NCBI RefSeq assembly: GCF_000429465.1
Contig: NZ_AUBX01000010.1
Span: 744,001 to 808,000, forward strand
DNA from: Algoriphagus vanfongensis DSM 17529
GTDB lineage: Bacteria > Bacteroidota > Bacteroidia > Cytophagales > Cyclobacteriaceae
Direction of reading: 5' to 3'
DNA length: 64,000 nucleotides
The translations under genes were made by a program, and so were the position numbers. The notes under the pieces were generated by a model. That model saw only the letters and a list, made by a program, of their open reading frames with translations, was not told the DNA's origin and made no database searches. Positions 18,094 through 27,015 of the stretch are shown piece after piece; position 1 is the stretch's first letter; every line of letters begins with the position of its first letter.

Positions 18094-20463
18094 TTAAAAT
18101 CTTTTGGATCCGCTAAATTCCATCGCTTCTCCCTTTCCAAATCCATAGCTGATACCCAAGGTCACAAAGCGACCTCTTTGGCGATAGCTATACTGGGAGA
18201 AATCAGCTGAATACACATCGCTCTCATTGATTCTGGATGCGAACACATCTCTCACACTAAGATTGACAATGGCTTTTCCTTTCACGATTTTCTTTCTGAC
18301 TCCAATATCAGCCATCACATAGCCTTTGTTGGTCCGCTGGAAAGTCTGGAAAGACGACTGATAAGCACCGACGACTTCCAAAGTAAAATCTGCCGGTAAT
18401 TCAAATTTGTTGGTCAGTCGGCTGGACCACTGATTGGAGGTGAACCCAAATGGTGTGGCTTCATAGGTACCCGTCCGATCAAAATAGTTAAAGTTGAAAT
18501 CTGCATTCAGTGACCACCAGTCATTCGGAGTCAGTTTCCCGTTCATTTCCAGGCCAGTCACATTATTGGTTCCGATATTCATCGGTTTGGTGATATTGAT
18601 ACCATTTTCGGCTATGGTCACATCCTCCACTGTCTGCGTAATGTAGCGATGGTACAAGGAGCCGCTCAGTGAAAATAATGCATGGTCAAAAATCGCCGTA
18701 ATCTCATAGCTATCCGTGTATTCAGGCAGAAGATCTGGATTACCGGTACTCACATTGTAAGTATTTCGAATATTGGTGAATGGATTCAAGTCAAAGAACC
18801 TCGGTCTCGATATCCTTCTGGAATACCCACCTTGCAGAGAGAAGTTTTTGGCCACCTTGTAGGAAGCATGAGCCGTAGGAAAAAGATTAGTGAAGTTTTG
18901 ATTATTTTCCTCTCCCGTCTGCTCTAGCTCCGTCTGTAGATCGGTATTTTCCAATCTCAGGCCCAATTTCAAACCAAACTTTTCACCCTCATAGGCACCG
19001 GTACCATAAAGTCCCAACACCTTCTGGGAATAATAGAAATCATTGGTCAAGTTAGGGATCACTACCCAAGCTCCATCTTCGAAGTCAGCAATGGAATAAT
19101 TATTTTTGACCTCATTGATGAAATATTGCCCACCAGTCTCCAAGGTGAATTTCTCTCCAAATGGCCTGGTATAATCCGCCTGAAAGGTATATTCTGCCTG
19201 GCTGAAATCATTATCTGCAAGCTGTCGCTCAGTCTCTGCACCTTCTCCAAAAGTTGGTAGATTTTCAAACTCTGAGGACTGATCCTTGGCAAAGGAACTA
19301 CCGATGGCACTGATCAATAAGAAATGGTCTTCTGTATCAGAAAAATCACTTTTGTACTGCAATTCATATTGCCATTTTGGATTCGTGGCTTTGGTGGATT
19401 CCTCACGCGTCCAGCCAGCTAGCATCGTATTCATTCCATTGAATGAACTAAAATCTGTCATGGCATTTTCCGTTTCTCCTTCAAAAGCATAGTTCCCGGA
19501 GAGTGTGATTACATTTCTATCGTTGATGTAATAATCGGAACCAAGAATCAGGTTAAAAAACTTCTCATTTTTATCTGCTTCGCCAAAGCTCTGCACGGAG
19601 CTTCCATCGATCAGATTTCGATTTAGGGTTTCAAAATCCTCAGGCATTGTTCTATACCCTACTCCCAGCTGGCTGAAAATATTAAACTTGTCAGTTCTTT
19701 TATTGAGGCTAAAACCCAAGCTATGGTTATTTGGCACACCGGTATTCAATGTCACCGAACCGTTCACACCTCTTTTCTCGTCTTTTTTCAACACAATATT
19801 GATGATACCGGAAGTACCTTCAGCATTGTATTTGGCAGATGGATTGGTGATCACCTCTACTCGCTCGATCATATCGGCAGTTACCGTGCCAAGGGCATTT
19901 CCGCCGTCACTTGTGAGTACCGAGGGTTTTCCGTTGATCAAAACCTGCACCCCGCCAGTGCCTCTTAGCAAGATCTGACCTTCTATATTGACATTGACAG
20001 AGGGAATATTGTTGAGTACATCCAGAGCGCTCGCTCCTGTACTACTAAGATCTTGCCCCACATTGAACACACGCTTATCCAGCTGAAACTCCGTCGTGGA
20101 TTTTGCGCCCTGCACGACTACTTCATCCATCAGCTTGGAGTCCTCTGCCAATGCAATCGTACCTAGATCCACACGATTGTTTTGGATCGTCAGATCAGAG
20201 AACGTCTGGGTAATAAAGCCCATGAAACTGATCTCTACACTGAAATTTCTACTTTCTGTAGCCAAAAGAAGTGTACCATCCGCTTGGGTAGTGGTGCCGG
20301 CAAGCATCTGATCGTTTGTATTGTCCAGCAGCTTCACCGTGGCAAATTCTATTGGAGCTTTCGATTTGGCGTCTATTACAGTTCCGGTGATTTCCACGCT
20401 TTGTGCCAAAACCTGACTCAGGCCAAGTGAAAAAAACAGAATAAAAAACAGGGGGAGTCTCAT
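18094..20463 (-). CDS. TonB-dependent outer-membrane receptor, OMP_b-brl_3 type
   Basis: This 789-residue protein has a signal peptide (residues 1-20), a carboxypeptidase-regulatory domain (about 25-105, VEITGTVIDAKSKAPIEFATV), a plug-like region (about 120-215, DVLNNIPSVNVNIEGQILLRG and NPSAKYNAEGTSGIINIVLKK) and a C-terminal barrel of the outer membrane beta-barrel 3 family. Such receptors have unknown substrates; metal complexes or peptides are common suggestions. It diverges from a LytS/LytTR pair with an inverted repeat between them, so that pair may control it. Confidence 0.86.
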   Translation of the reverse strand: MRLPLFFILFFSLGLSQVLAQSVEITGTVIDAKSKAPIEFATVKLLDNTNDQMLAGTTTQADGTLLLATESRNFSVEISFMGFITQTFSDLTIQNNRVDLGTIALAEDSKLMDEVVVQGAKSTTEFQLDKRVFNVGQDLSSTGASALDVLNNIPSVNVNIEGQILLRGTGGVQVLINGKPSVLTSDGGNALGTVTADMIERVEVITNPSAKYNAEGTSGIINIVLKKDEKRGVNGSVTLNTGVPNNHSLGFSLNKRTDKFNIFSQLGVGYRTMPEDFETLNRNLIDGSSVQSFGEADKNEKFFNLILGSDYYINDRNVITLSGNYAFEGETENAMTDFSSFNGMNTMLAGWTREESTKATNPKWQYELQYKSDFSDTEDHFLLISAIGSSFAKDQSSEFENLPTFGEGAETERQLADNDFSQAEYTFQADYTRPFGEKFTLETGGQYFINEVKNNYSIADFEDGAWVVIPNLTNDFYYSQKVLGLYGTGAYEGEKFGLKLGLRLENTDLQTELEQTGEENNQNFTNLFPTAHASYKVAKNFSLQGGYSRRISRPRFFDLNPFTNIRNTYNVSTGNPDLLPEYTDSYEITAIFDHALFSLSGSLYHRYITQTVEDVTIAENGINITKPMNIGTNNVTGLEMNGKLTPNDWWSLNADFNFNYFDRTGTYEATPFGFTSNQWSSRLTNKFELPADFTLEVVGAYQSSFQTFQRTNKGYVMADIGVRKKIVKGKAIVNLSVRDVFASRINESDVYSADFSQYSYRQRGRFVTLGISYGFGKGEAMEFSGSKRF

Positions 20464-20540
20464 GTCGTTGATTTTTGTATTTGACCCAAAATTGAGGAAG
20501 AATGCCTACCTTAAAAAATATAATCGATGAACGACCGGAC

Positions 20541-20589
20541 TTTCCCGACAAACAACAAATGAAGCTTTGGGTGGTTGTTTGACAGGAAA
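20541..20589. promoter_or_regulatory. Interrupted inverted repeat in divergent promoter region
   Basis: TTTCCCGACAAACAAC (20541-20556) and GTTGTTTGACAGGAAA (20574-20589) are complementary at 14 of 16 positions with a 17-base spacer. They lie between the receptor gene start (20463, minus) and the histidine kinase start (20649, plus). An operator for a dimeric regulator or a leader hairpin would both fit. Confidence 0.5.
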
Positions 20590-20648
20590 AAATCGCTGTT
20601 CAACGACACGATTAGAAAATAGGCAACCCAATCATCTACTTTGGATCT

Positions 20649-21683
20649 ATGGATTCACTCACCACTAGCAAAAAGACAAACAGACAGGAATGGACGTTTC
20701 AGATCATTCTCCATCTGATGGTTTTTCATTTTGTGATCATAGATCATGAGGAAGGTCAGATGGTATATGAGCTGGAATGGTTTCAGCTTGTGTTTTTTGC
20801 CAACTATGTCTGCGCCAACCTTCTCATCAGTTACGTACTTTTACCCAAATTCCTCTACAGGAAACGCTATTGGGAGTTTGGCATTTATTGTTTTCTGATA
20901 GTAATCGCTGTGATTTTGATCGAGGAGTTTGTCTTGGAAAAAATCTTCTATCCCACGACGCGTGGCTCTACGTTTCAAGGCGCCATACTCAGTTTGGGTG
21001 AGGTTTTATCTGTATTGGGGGCTTTGACAGGGGTCAAATTTGCATGGGATTCCATCCACCGACAGCGAGAGATCGACGAACTCAAACTCGTCGTCAAAGA
21101 GAGCGAACTGTCCTTTCTCAACTCCCAGATCAACCCGCATTTCCTATTCAACAACCTGAACAACCTCTACTCCTACTCTGTGGAGCAATCTCCCAAAACT
21201 CCCGAGATCATTTTGGGGCTAAGTGGTGTTTTGCGCTACATGCTTTACGAATGCCGTGAAGCCTATGTACCACTGCTAAAGGAAGTGGAACATTTAAGGA
21301 ATTTCATTCAACTCTACGAGCTTCAAATTGAAGATAGAGGTGCTGTAAAACTAGAAACCAAAAACATCAGTGACTCATATAAAATCGCTCCTTTGATTCT
21401 CAATGTTTTTGTAGAAAACGCCTTTAAACACAGCCAATCCGGGCAATCAGAGCAGATTTCGATTGGAGTTTCCATAGTCATGGATGAAAAGGGAATGCTT
21501 TCGTTTACCTGCACCAATAACTTCGAAGCCAATGATTTTCCGGAAAGCAAATCCCATGGCATTGGTCTAGAAAATGTGAAAAAACGCTTAGAACTCTTAT
21601 ACCCAGACCGCCATCAATTGACGATCGATCAGACGATAAACGAGTATAAAGTATCTCTCCAAATCCAGCTGCACACCTCATGA
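20649..21683 (+). CDS. LytS-type sensor histidine kinase
   Basis: This 344-residue membrane kinase has four predicted helices in the first 125 residues. A His_kinase (PF06580) dimerisation and phosphorylation block follows, with the phosphoacceptor histidine in NPHFLFNNLNNLYSY (about residue 162). The C-terminal ATPase has VFVENAFKHS (N box) and SHGIGLENVKKRLELLYP (G box). It probably phosphorylates the LytTR regulator encoded next, whose ATG overlaps its stop (ATGA). The signal is unknown; the adjacent receptor gene is a likely target. Confidence 0.9.
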   Translation: MDSLTTSKKTNRQEWTFQIILHLMVFHFVIIDHEEGQMVYELEWFQLVFFANYVCANLLISYVLLPKFLYRKRYWEFGIYCFLIVIAVILIEEFVLEKIFYPTTRGSTFQGAILSLGEVLSVLGALTGVKFAWDSIHRQREIDELKLVVKESELSFLNSQINPHFLFNNLNNLYSYSVEQSPKTPEIILGLSGVLRYMLYECREAYVPLLKEVEHLRNFIQLYELQIEDRGAVKLETKNISDSYKIAPLILNVFVENAFKHSQSGQSEQISIGVSIVMDEKGMLSFTCTNNFEANDFPESKSHGIGLENVKKRLELLYPDRHQLTIDQTINEYKVSLQIQLHTS

Positions 21684-22369
21684 ACTGCATCATCATAGAA
21701 GATCAGCCGCCTGCACAGCGCATCCTCCGCAAATACATCGAGGATCAAGGGACATTGCAGCTTCTGGAAGTTTTCAGTGATCCTACCAAAGCGCTGACAT
21801 ACCTTCAGGAAAATGAGATCGAGCTAATTTTTTTGGACATCAATCTACCGAAGCTAAGCGGAATTTCTTTCCTAAAAACCCTCCAAAAAAGACCCCAGGT
21901 CATTCTTACGACCGCCTATTCTGAATATGCACTCGATGGATATGAACTAGATGTGGTGGACTATCTTCTCAAGCCCTTCTCCTTTGAGAGATTTTTGAAA
22001 GCTGTCTCCAAAGTTCGCTCCTCAAAAACCGAACCGTCGATAGCCGACCTCCCTGCCCGACGGGAGCATTTCATCAAAATCGGGTATGAGCATATCCGAA
22101 TTGCATTTGAAGACATACTTTTTCTCGCTGCGGATGGGGACTACTGCGAAATTTACCTTCAGGGGAAAAAGCATCTTTCTTCAGAGCCTTTGAAAAAGTG
22201 GATCGAACTTCTCGAAGGCTGGGATTTCTTCCGTGTGCATAAATCTTACGTAGTCAACGTGCATCAAATAGAAAAAGTCACGGGTAGTCAAATCGTCCTT
22301 CGAGACGGCAACAGCATCCCGATTGGCAGAGCTTACAAGGAAGATTTTATGGCCAAATTTTTATCCTAA
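21680..22369 (+). CDS. LytTR-family response regulator
   Basis: This 229-residue regulator has a receiver domain (about 1-115) with phosphoacceptor Asp in LIFLDINLPKLSG and the conserved Lys in YLLKPFSF. A LytTR DNA-binding domain follows (about 130-228), with FIKIGYEHIRIAFEDILFLAADGDY and FFRVHKSYVVNVHQI. LytTR proteins bind paired direct repeats at promoters. It is translationally coupled to the kinase gene by a 4-base overlap. Confidence 0.92.
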   Translation: MNCIIIEDQPPAQRILRKYIEDQGTLQLLEVFSDPTKALTYLQENEIELIFLDINLPKLSGISFLKTLQKRPQVILTTAYSEYALDGYELDVVDYLLKPFSFERFLKAVSKVRSSKTEPSIADLPARREHFIKIGYEHIRIAFEDILFLAADGDYCEIYLQGKKHLSSEPLKKWIELLEGWDFFRVHKSYVVNVHQIEKVTGSQIVLRDGNSIPIGRAYKEDFMAKFLS

Positions 22370-22407
22370 CAACTGACAAACCTAAGTCGCCTGTCTTTAA
22401 AAACGAA

Positions 22408-22872
22408 CTACTTAAACCCTTTCATCGCGGCCAGAGTCGTGCCCCAGACAATCAGACAGGAAATTAGAATTCCGATAGCATTGGCGAAAAAGGCCTTTTT
22501 ACGATCTAATCCAAAGAGATATCCAGCGATCGTTCCGGCATACACACCTGTTCCGGGAATTGGCATAGCCACAAACACCATCAAGCCCCAAAACCCATAT
22601 TTTTTCACATTTTTTCCAGCTCCTTCTTTGGCTCTTCTTCCTACAAAAATCGCTGCCTTTTTATAGTAGTACCATTTCAAAAAATAGCGATTGATGACAT
22701 CCATAAAAAAATTCATGATCGGAAACACCAAAATATTGGCTAAAAAACATCCCACGAGAACCAGGTAAATCTCCACTCCATTCAATAATGCATAGGGGAT
22801 TCCCACCTTTGCTTCACCCAAAGGAGAAATACTCCATAGCATCGCCTTTAGTAAATCCAAAAACATGTGCAA
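22408..22872 (-). CDS. Small multidrug export protein family (PF06695-like)
   Basis: This is a 154-residue membrane protein with about four helices. The family pattern is visible as SPLGEAKVGIPYALLNGV at the start and GLMVFVAMPIPGTGVYAGTIAGYLFGL near residue 100. Despite the family name, transport activity has been little tested. It stands alone, 38 bases from the convergent LytTR gene. A second ATG two codons in (residue 3) is an equally good start. Confidence 0.82.
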   Translation of the reverse strand: MHMFLDLLKAMLWSISPLGEAKVGIPYALLNGVEIYLVLVGCFLANILVFPIMNFFMDVINRYFLKWYYYKKAAIFVGRRAKEGAGKNVKKYGFWGLMVFVAMPIPGTGVYAGTIAGYLFGLDRKKAFFANAIGILISCLIVWGTTLAAMKGFK

Positions 22873-23059
22873 CTAATTAGAACGTGCAAAAGTAATCAGT
22901 TTCGATTTGAAAAAGTACATTCCAAATAAACTAGTTTGATTCTTCTAGATACACATGTCTCAAAAAAGAAAACCGCACCTATAATCATCATTTGTGGAGC
23001 AAAGTTTGCCCAACTCAGTAACATGCTTAGTTTAGCCTAATCTTTTAGATTGAAACTTT

Positions 23060-23785
23060 ATGAAATACCCCTTCTTTTTTATCGGACTTCTCTGGATGAC
23101 TGCTGCCTGCTCCAAAGATTCAAGCCTTATAGAGGAATCTCAAACTACCGTGAAAACACACCGTGTGGCAATGACGGAGCGGTATAATCTAGATGGCAAA
23201 CTCTTTAACGCCAACACAGGAGAGGCCATTTCTATGGAGGGTTTTTCGAAAATGCTTCAAGAAAACCCTGAAATCCAATTAGAGCGCTTCTATAACAAAT
23301 ATGGAATAACTGATAAATTCCTGTATCACCCAGATGCGCCTACTACCAATTTTTCAAAAAGAGACGCTTCCAAACAGCCCCAAATTGGACAAGTGATGCC
23401 TGAGTTTGTCTTTACGTCGATAGAGGGAAAGGAGATCGCTTCTGAAGATTTAAAAGGAAAGTGGGTTTTGATTCGCTTTGACTTCTACACTGCACACATG
23501 GATATGGATCGCTATAGCACTTTTGCAAAAGAAATCGAATCCATCCCTAGGTCTGCAAAGCTCACTACAGTCCTTTGCTCCATTGATACTGAAGAAAATC
23601 TAGAAAAGGAGTTGGGTTATTTCTCTGACAAAATCGAGCTAGTAGCAAATGGTCAGGGTTTTGCCGCCAAATACCACGTAAGTAGCTTCCCCACCACCAT
23701 CTTGATCGGACCTGATCAAAAAGTGGTAGAGTACATAGGAAGAGATCAAATGGATCAAATCAAATCGATTATTAAGAGTAAGTAA
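23060..23785 (+). CDS. Thioredoxin-fold lipoprotein lacking the CxxC active site
   Basis: This is a 241-residue lipoprotein with its lipobox cysteine at residue 17 (TAAC). The C-terminal part (about 115-241) has a TlpA/AhpC-like thioredoxin fold: GQVMPEFVFTSIEGKEIAS, KGKWVLIRFDF, and the cis-proline segment SFPTTILIGPDQKVV. Where TlpA proteins have WCxxC, this one reads FDFYTAHMD with no cysteine, so disulfide chemistry is not expected. It may be a chaperone-like or binding relative. It has no operon partner, and about 190 bases upstream hold no gene. Confidence 0.75.
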   Translation: MKYPFFFIGLLWMTAACSKDSSLIEESQTTVKTHRVAMTERYNLDGKLFNANTGEAISMEGFSKMLQENPEIQLERFYNKYGITDKFLYHPDAPTTNFSKRDASKQPQIGQVMPEFVFTSIEGKEIASEDLKGKWVLIRFDFYTAHMDMDRYSTFAKEIESIPRSAKLTTVLCSIDTEENLEKELGYFSDKIELVANGQGFAAKYHVSSFPTTILIGPDQKVVEYIGRDQMDQIKSIIKSK

Positions 23786-23846
23786 ATTGACCTAAAAAAA
23801 TTAAGGAGAATCAAATTGCCCGAAGTTAAAACCTCAGGCAATTAAT

Positions 23847-24698
23847 TTATAACCCATACTTCTCCCCTTTTTCTCGGATGAGTTTATACCCGTTTTCAGC
23901 CATATCCCAAGGCTCGGAAAAGTCCCTCCACACCCCGATCGAATTGGCAAAAGCCGGATCATTACGGGTAAAACCTTCGATCGTCAACCAACCGGAATAG
24001 CCTACTTTTTTCAAAGTGGCAAAGGCCTCATCAAAATTCACATGCCCGGAACCTGGAGTGCCTCGATCGTTTTCAGAAATATGGAAATGACCCAATTTAG
24101 GCGCGATCAACTCTATCGCAGAACCCAGTTTTTTCTCCTCCATATTGGCATGATGGGTATCAAACATCGCCTGCACATTGGGATGATTGACTTTGGTCAG
24201 TAAGTAATCCAACTGCTCCATGGTATTGGCCAAATAGCATTCAAATCGATTCAAGGCTTCTGGAGTAAGCAGAATTCCCAACTTCTGAGCATAGTCTCCC
24301 ATTTCATGCAAAACTTCCGCAGACCAATTGTATTCATCCTCCATCGGAGCACGCGAAGCAAAAGTCGCAAAAGCCGAATGGAAAGGCCCACAGAGCACCT
24401 GCGAATTCAAATCAGCTGCTCTATCCAAAACCCAGCGAAGTCTTTCTTTCGATTTTTCTCTTACTGCTGCATCTGGAGAAATCGGGTTTTCCTCGGGACT
24501 TAAAACAGTTACAGTCGTCACTTCCAAACCAATATCCGCACAGTGCTTCCCCACTAGTTTGAAAGATTCCTCTGGAGATCCTCCGACAAAAAATTCAGCT
24601 CCGTCATAGCCGATCTCTTTCAATCGATCCAGGATGGGCAATAATGACTCTGACATCTCTGCTGACCATGCCAGCACATTAAATCCTATTTTGTTCAT
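23847..24698 (-). CDS. Sugar phosphate isomerase/epimerase, TIM barrel (DTE-like)
   Basis: This 283-residue protein belongs to the AP-endonuclease-2 / sugar epimerase superfamily. Likely metal ligands are the Glu of TPEALNRFE (about 150), the Asp of AMFDTHHANM (about 185), the His of GHFHISENDRG (about 210) and the Glu of WLTIEGF (about 245). The EALNRFE block matches D-tagatose 3-epimerase-like enzymes, which act on ketoses. It is followed by ThuA, PhyH and Gfo/Idh/MocA genes, a set often found together in sugar-derivative catabolism. The exact substrate is unknown. Confidence 0.85.
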   Translation of the reverse strand: MNKIGFNVLAWSAEMSESLLPILDRLKEIGYDGAEFFVGGSPEESFKLVGKHCADIGLEVTTVTVLSPEENPISPDAAVREKSKERLRWVLDRAADLNSQVLCGPFHSAFATFASRAPMEDEYNWSAEVLHEMGDYAQKLGILLTPEALNRFECYLANTMEQLDYLLTKVNHPNVQAMFDTHHANMEEKKLGSAIELIAPKLGHFHISENDRGTPGSGHVNFDEAFATLKKVGYSGWLTIEGFTRNDPAFANSIGVWRDFSEPWDMAENGYKLIREKGEKYGL

Positions 24699-24735
24699 AC
24701 TTCAAGTTGTTAGTCGATAGACTACGGCCTATAGT

Positions 24736-25740
24736 CTATTTAAAATCTCCCACTTTCATTCCTTTTCTAAATGTATCAAAGCCAAACATAGTAGGCTCAT
24801 ACTTTCCGACAATGCTGACATTCAGCTCTGGATTGATTTCACCTTCCATTCCCAAAAGCCAAAAAGAAGCATTGAGCACCATTCTTCGCAGATCTTCACT
24901 CTGAAAGCCCAATGAAGAACCCATTGTAGAAGCAAAAGCGGTTCCCTGCTTCCCTCCTTCTATCTGATAGGGTTTGGTCCAGGCGATTGGCATGAGTGAT
25001 TTTTCCCAAATCAACGGAGCCTGGTCATCCATTCCTGCAGTAGATTGTCCATAGAGCAATACTTCCGCATCTTCTGGCAAGCCTTTGATTCCGTACACAT
25101 CTTCAGGAACCCAAATATTATCAACTCCTCGTAGCAAAGGGTGATCGTTCATCTGCAAGACACCATTGACCATCGCCCGAGTGCCTTCTTTTCCATGAAT
25201 TCCGTGGTGATTGATCCAGGTCTCTCCAAAAATCCGTTTACCAAATCCTTTTTCCCAACCCTCTTCGGTGCCATTCCATGTCCACTTCGCATATGGCGAG
25301 TCTTTATCTTTCTGGTAAGCAAAAGCATGTGTGGAAGTTCTGAGGCCGATGATAGGCTTGCCGGCTTTTAGAAAATCTTCAATATAGCGGCTCTGCTCGT
25401 CTGGAAGCTCTCGAAAGCGAATCAGCATAATCATCAAATCTGCCGATGCCAGATGCTCCAAACCGGGGATATTGTTTTGAAAATTAGGGACTACGTCACC
25501 TGACGTAGGTTCAATGGGAAAGAGCACTGTCGTCTTGAAGCCATGATGTTCAGCCAGCATTTTGGCCAGCATAGGCATGGATTCTTCGGAGCGGTATTCA
25601 TCATCTCCTGCTACAAGAACTATATGCTTTCCATTTCCAGGACCTTCCCCGCCTTCGAATTGAAGGAAAGTTTTGCCATTTTGGGAGTAGGCACAGGACA
25701 TCAAAAAGAGGAGAAGCAAAGAAAAAGAAAATCGTTTCAT
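24736..25740 (-). CDS. ThuA domain protein, exported
   Basis: This 334-residue protein has an N-terminal signal sequence with a possible lipobox cysteine (LLFLMSCAYSQ). The ThuA domain, a class I glutamine-amidotransferase-like fold, spans about 38-290 (HIVLVAGDDEYRSEESMPMLAKML, GLRTSTHAF, GTAFASTMGSS). ThuA was named for trehalose utilisation in rhizobia; the reaction is still uncertain. It lies 37 bases upstream of the isomerase gene on the same strand and is probably in the same operon. Confidence 0.84.
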   Translation of the reverse strand: MKRFSFSLLLLFLMSCAYSQNGKTFLQFEGGEGPGNGKHIVLVAGDDEYRSEESMPMLAKMLAEHHGFKTTVLFPIEPTSGDVVPNFQNNIPGLEHLASADLMIMLIRFRELPDEQSRYIEDFLKAGKPIIGLRTSTHAFAYQKDKDSPYAKWTWNGTEEGWEKGFGKRIFGETWINHHGIHGKEGTRAMVNGVLQMNDHPLLRGVDNIWVPEDVYGIKGLPEDAEVLLYGQSTAGMDDQAPLIWEKSLMPIAWTKPYQIEGGKQGTAFASTMGSSLGFQSEDLRRMVLNASFWLLGMEGEINPELNVSIVGKYEPTMFGFDTFRKGMKVGDFK

Positions 25741-25937
25741 GGGGTCTTATTCATAAATTTAGTACAGAAGCCCTAAAATAGGTGATTCTATTTTGAGAGC
25801 AATTTTTTTATGTCAATTTAAAGAGAGTTTAGAATTAGAAATTGAGAGTAGGCCATTTCGAATTAGTTTCTATTGAGATTGAAATAAAAAAAGCATCCTC
25901 TCAAATAGGCTTCGAGTCACCTTGACAAAATCTGATT

Positions 25938-26822
25938 CTAATCTTTCAATTCACTCGGATCAAAAATCAAGGGAAAGAACTTCCCCTCCATTTTTTCACC
26001 TTTGGCAATCACCGGTACACCTTGTAATAGTGCTTCATCCGAATTGGAAATAGTCCCATCAGCAAACACATTCAACACAAAGGCTTTTCGGGATTTTTCA
26101 GAATAATTTGCAAAGCTCCCATGCACCAGCAAGGGATGATGAAATGCGGCATATCCGGCTTTCAATGGAATTGCAACAGGTTTAAATTCAGCTTTTTGTT
26201 CTTCATTCAGCATCGCTTTTAAGCCATCCATTTCACCAGCCAAAGCAGGTTTGTCAAGCAATCCCCACCGATGCGAGCCTGGCACATAGTGAAGGCAGCC
26301 ATTTTCCTCCGTTGCATCATCCAAGCCACACCAGCAAGTCAAATGCTGTATCTCTATCGTCCTGGTCCAATAGGAATAATCCTGATGCCAAGCCACGTTT
26401 CCGCCATGATAAGCAGGCTTGCAAAAGAGCTGATCATGCCAAAATCTCACGGGGCGGTCTCCCAGCAATTGAGAGGCGACCATCCGAAATGCAGGATTCC
26501 AAATCGCATCGTGAAAGGCCTCAGCGATACGCCAATGTCCCAATGAGTGAAACAGAATCTTATCCGGATCTCCTGATTCATTACTGTGGAATTCATGGAA
26601 AAGATGATTCAGCGGATGCTTTGGGTCCATGACTTCATCCAAAGCATTTTTCAAAACTTCAATCTGCTTTTCATTCAGCAATTGAATCCCAGCCACATAC
26701 CCATTCTCATGAAAAAAATCAATCTGCTCTTTACTGAGCTTGTATTTTTCCCAGTCTGAGGCAGTTTGTGGCCGAGCAAACAAGTCGGTGATGGGATGAT
26801 GATAGGAGGCTAGATCTTTCAT
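25938..26822 (-). CDS. Phytanoyl-CoA dioxygenase family protein
   Basis: This is an Fe(II)/2-oxoglutarate dioxygenase of about 294 residues with the PhyH fold. The facial triad is visible as HQD in NVAWHQDYSYW and the distal His in HHPLLVHGSFANYS, with the 2-oxoglutarate-binding Arg in KSRKAF. Bacterial PhyH relatives hydroxylate diverse small molecules, so the substrate is open. An ATG at 26843 would add seven residues; I prefer 26822 because family similarity starts there. It lies divergent from the Gfo/Idh/MocA gene, about 190 bases away. Confidence 0.84.
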   Translation of the reverse strand: MKDLASYHHPITDLFARPQTASDWEKYKLSKEQIDFFHENGYVAGIQLLNEKQIEVLKNALDEVMDPKHPLNHLFHEFHSNESGDPDKILFHSLGHWRIAEAFHDAIWNPAFRMVASQLLGDRPVRFWHDQLFCKPAYHGGNVAWHQDYSYWTRTIEIQHLTCWCGLDDATEENGCLHYVPGSHRWGLLDKPALAGEMDGLKAMLNEEQKAEFKPVAIPLKAGYAAFHHPLLVHGSFANYSEKSRKAFVLNVFADGTISNSDEALLQGVPVIAKGEKMEGKFFPLIFDPSELKD

Positions 26823-27015
26823 TTTGGGTCGATTGAATCGCAAAAAGATAAGGAAAATATAGAGGGTAACTATCCGCCTTGTGGAATTTGAGAGCCGAAA
26901 TGCTTTCCGTTGAAAATTTATCAGCTACTGACTGTACTCTAAAAAATGATCAGTAGATTGAAATTAGAATAGACCCTCTGTGGGTTGGGAATCATACCTA
27001 CCAAATACCCTAGCA

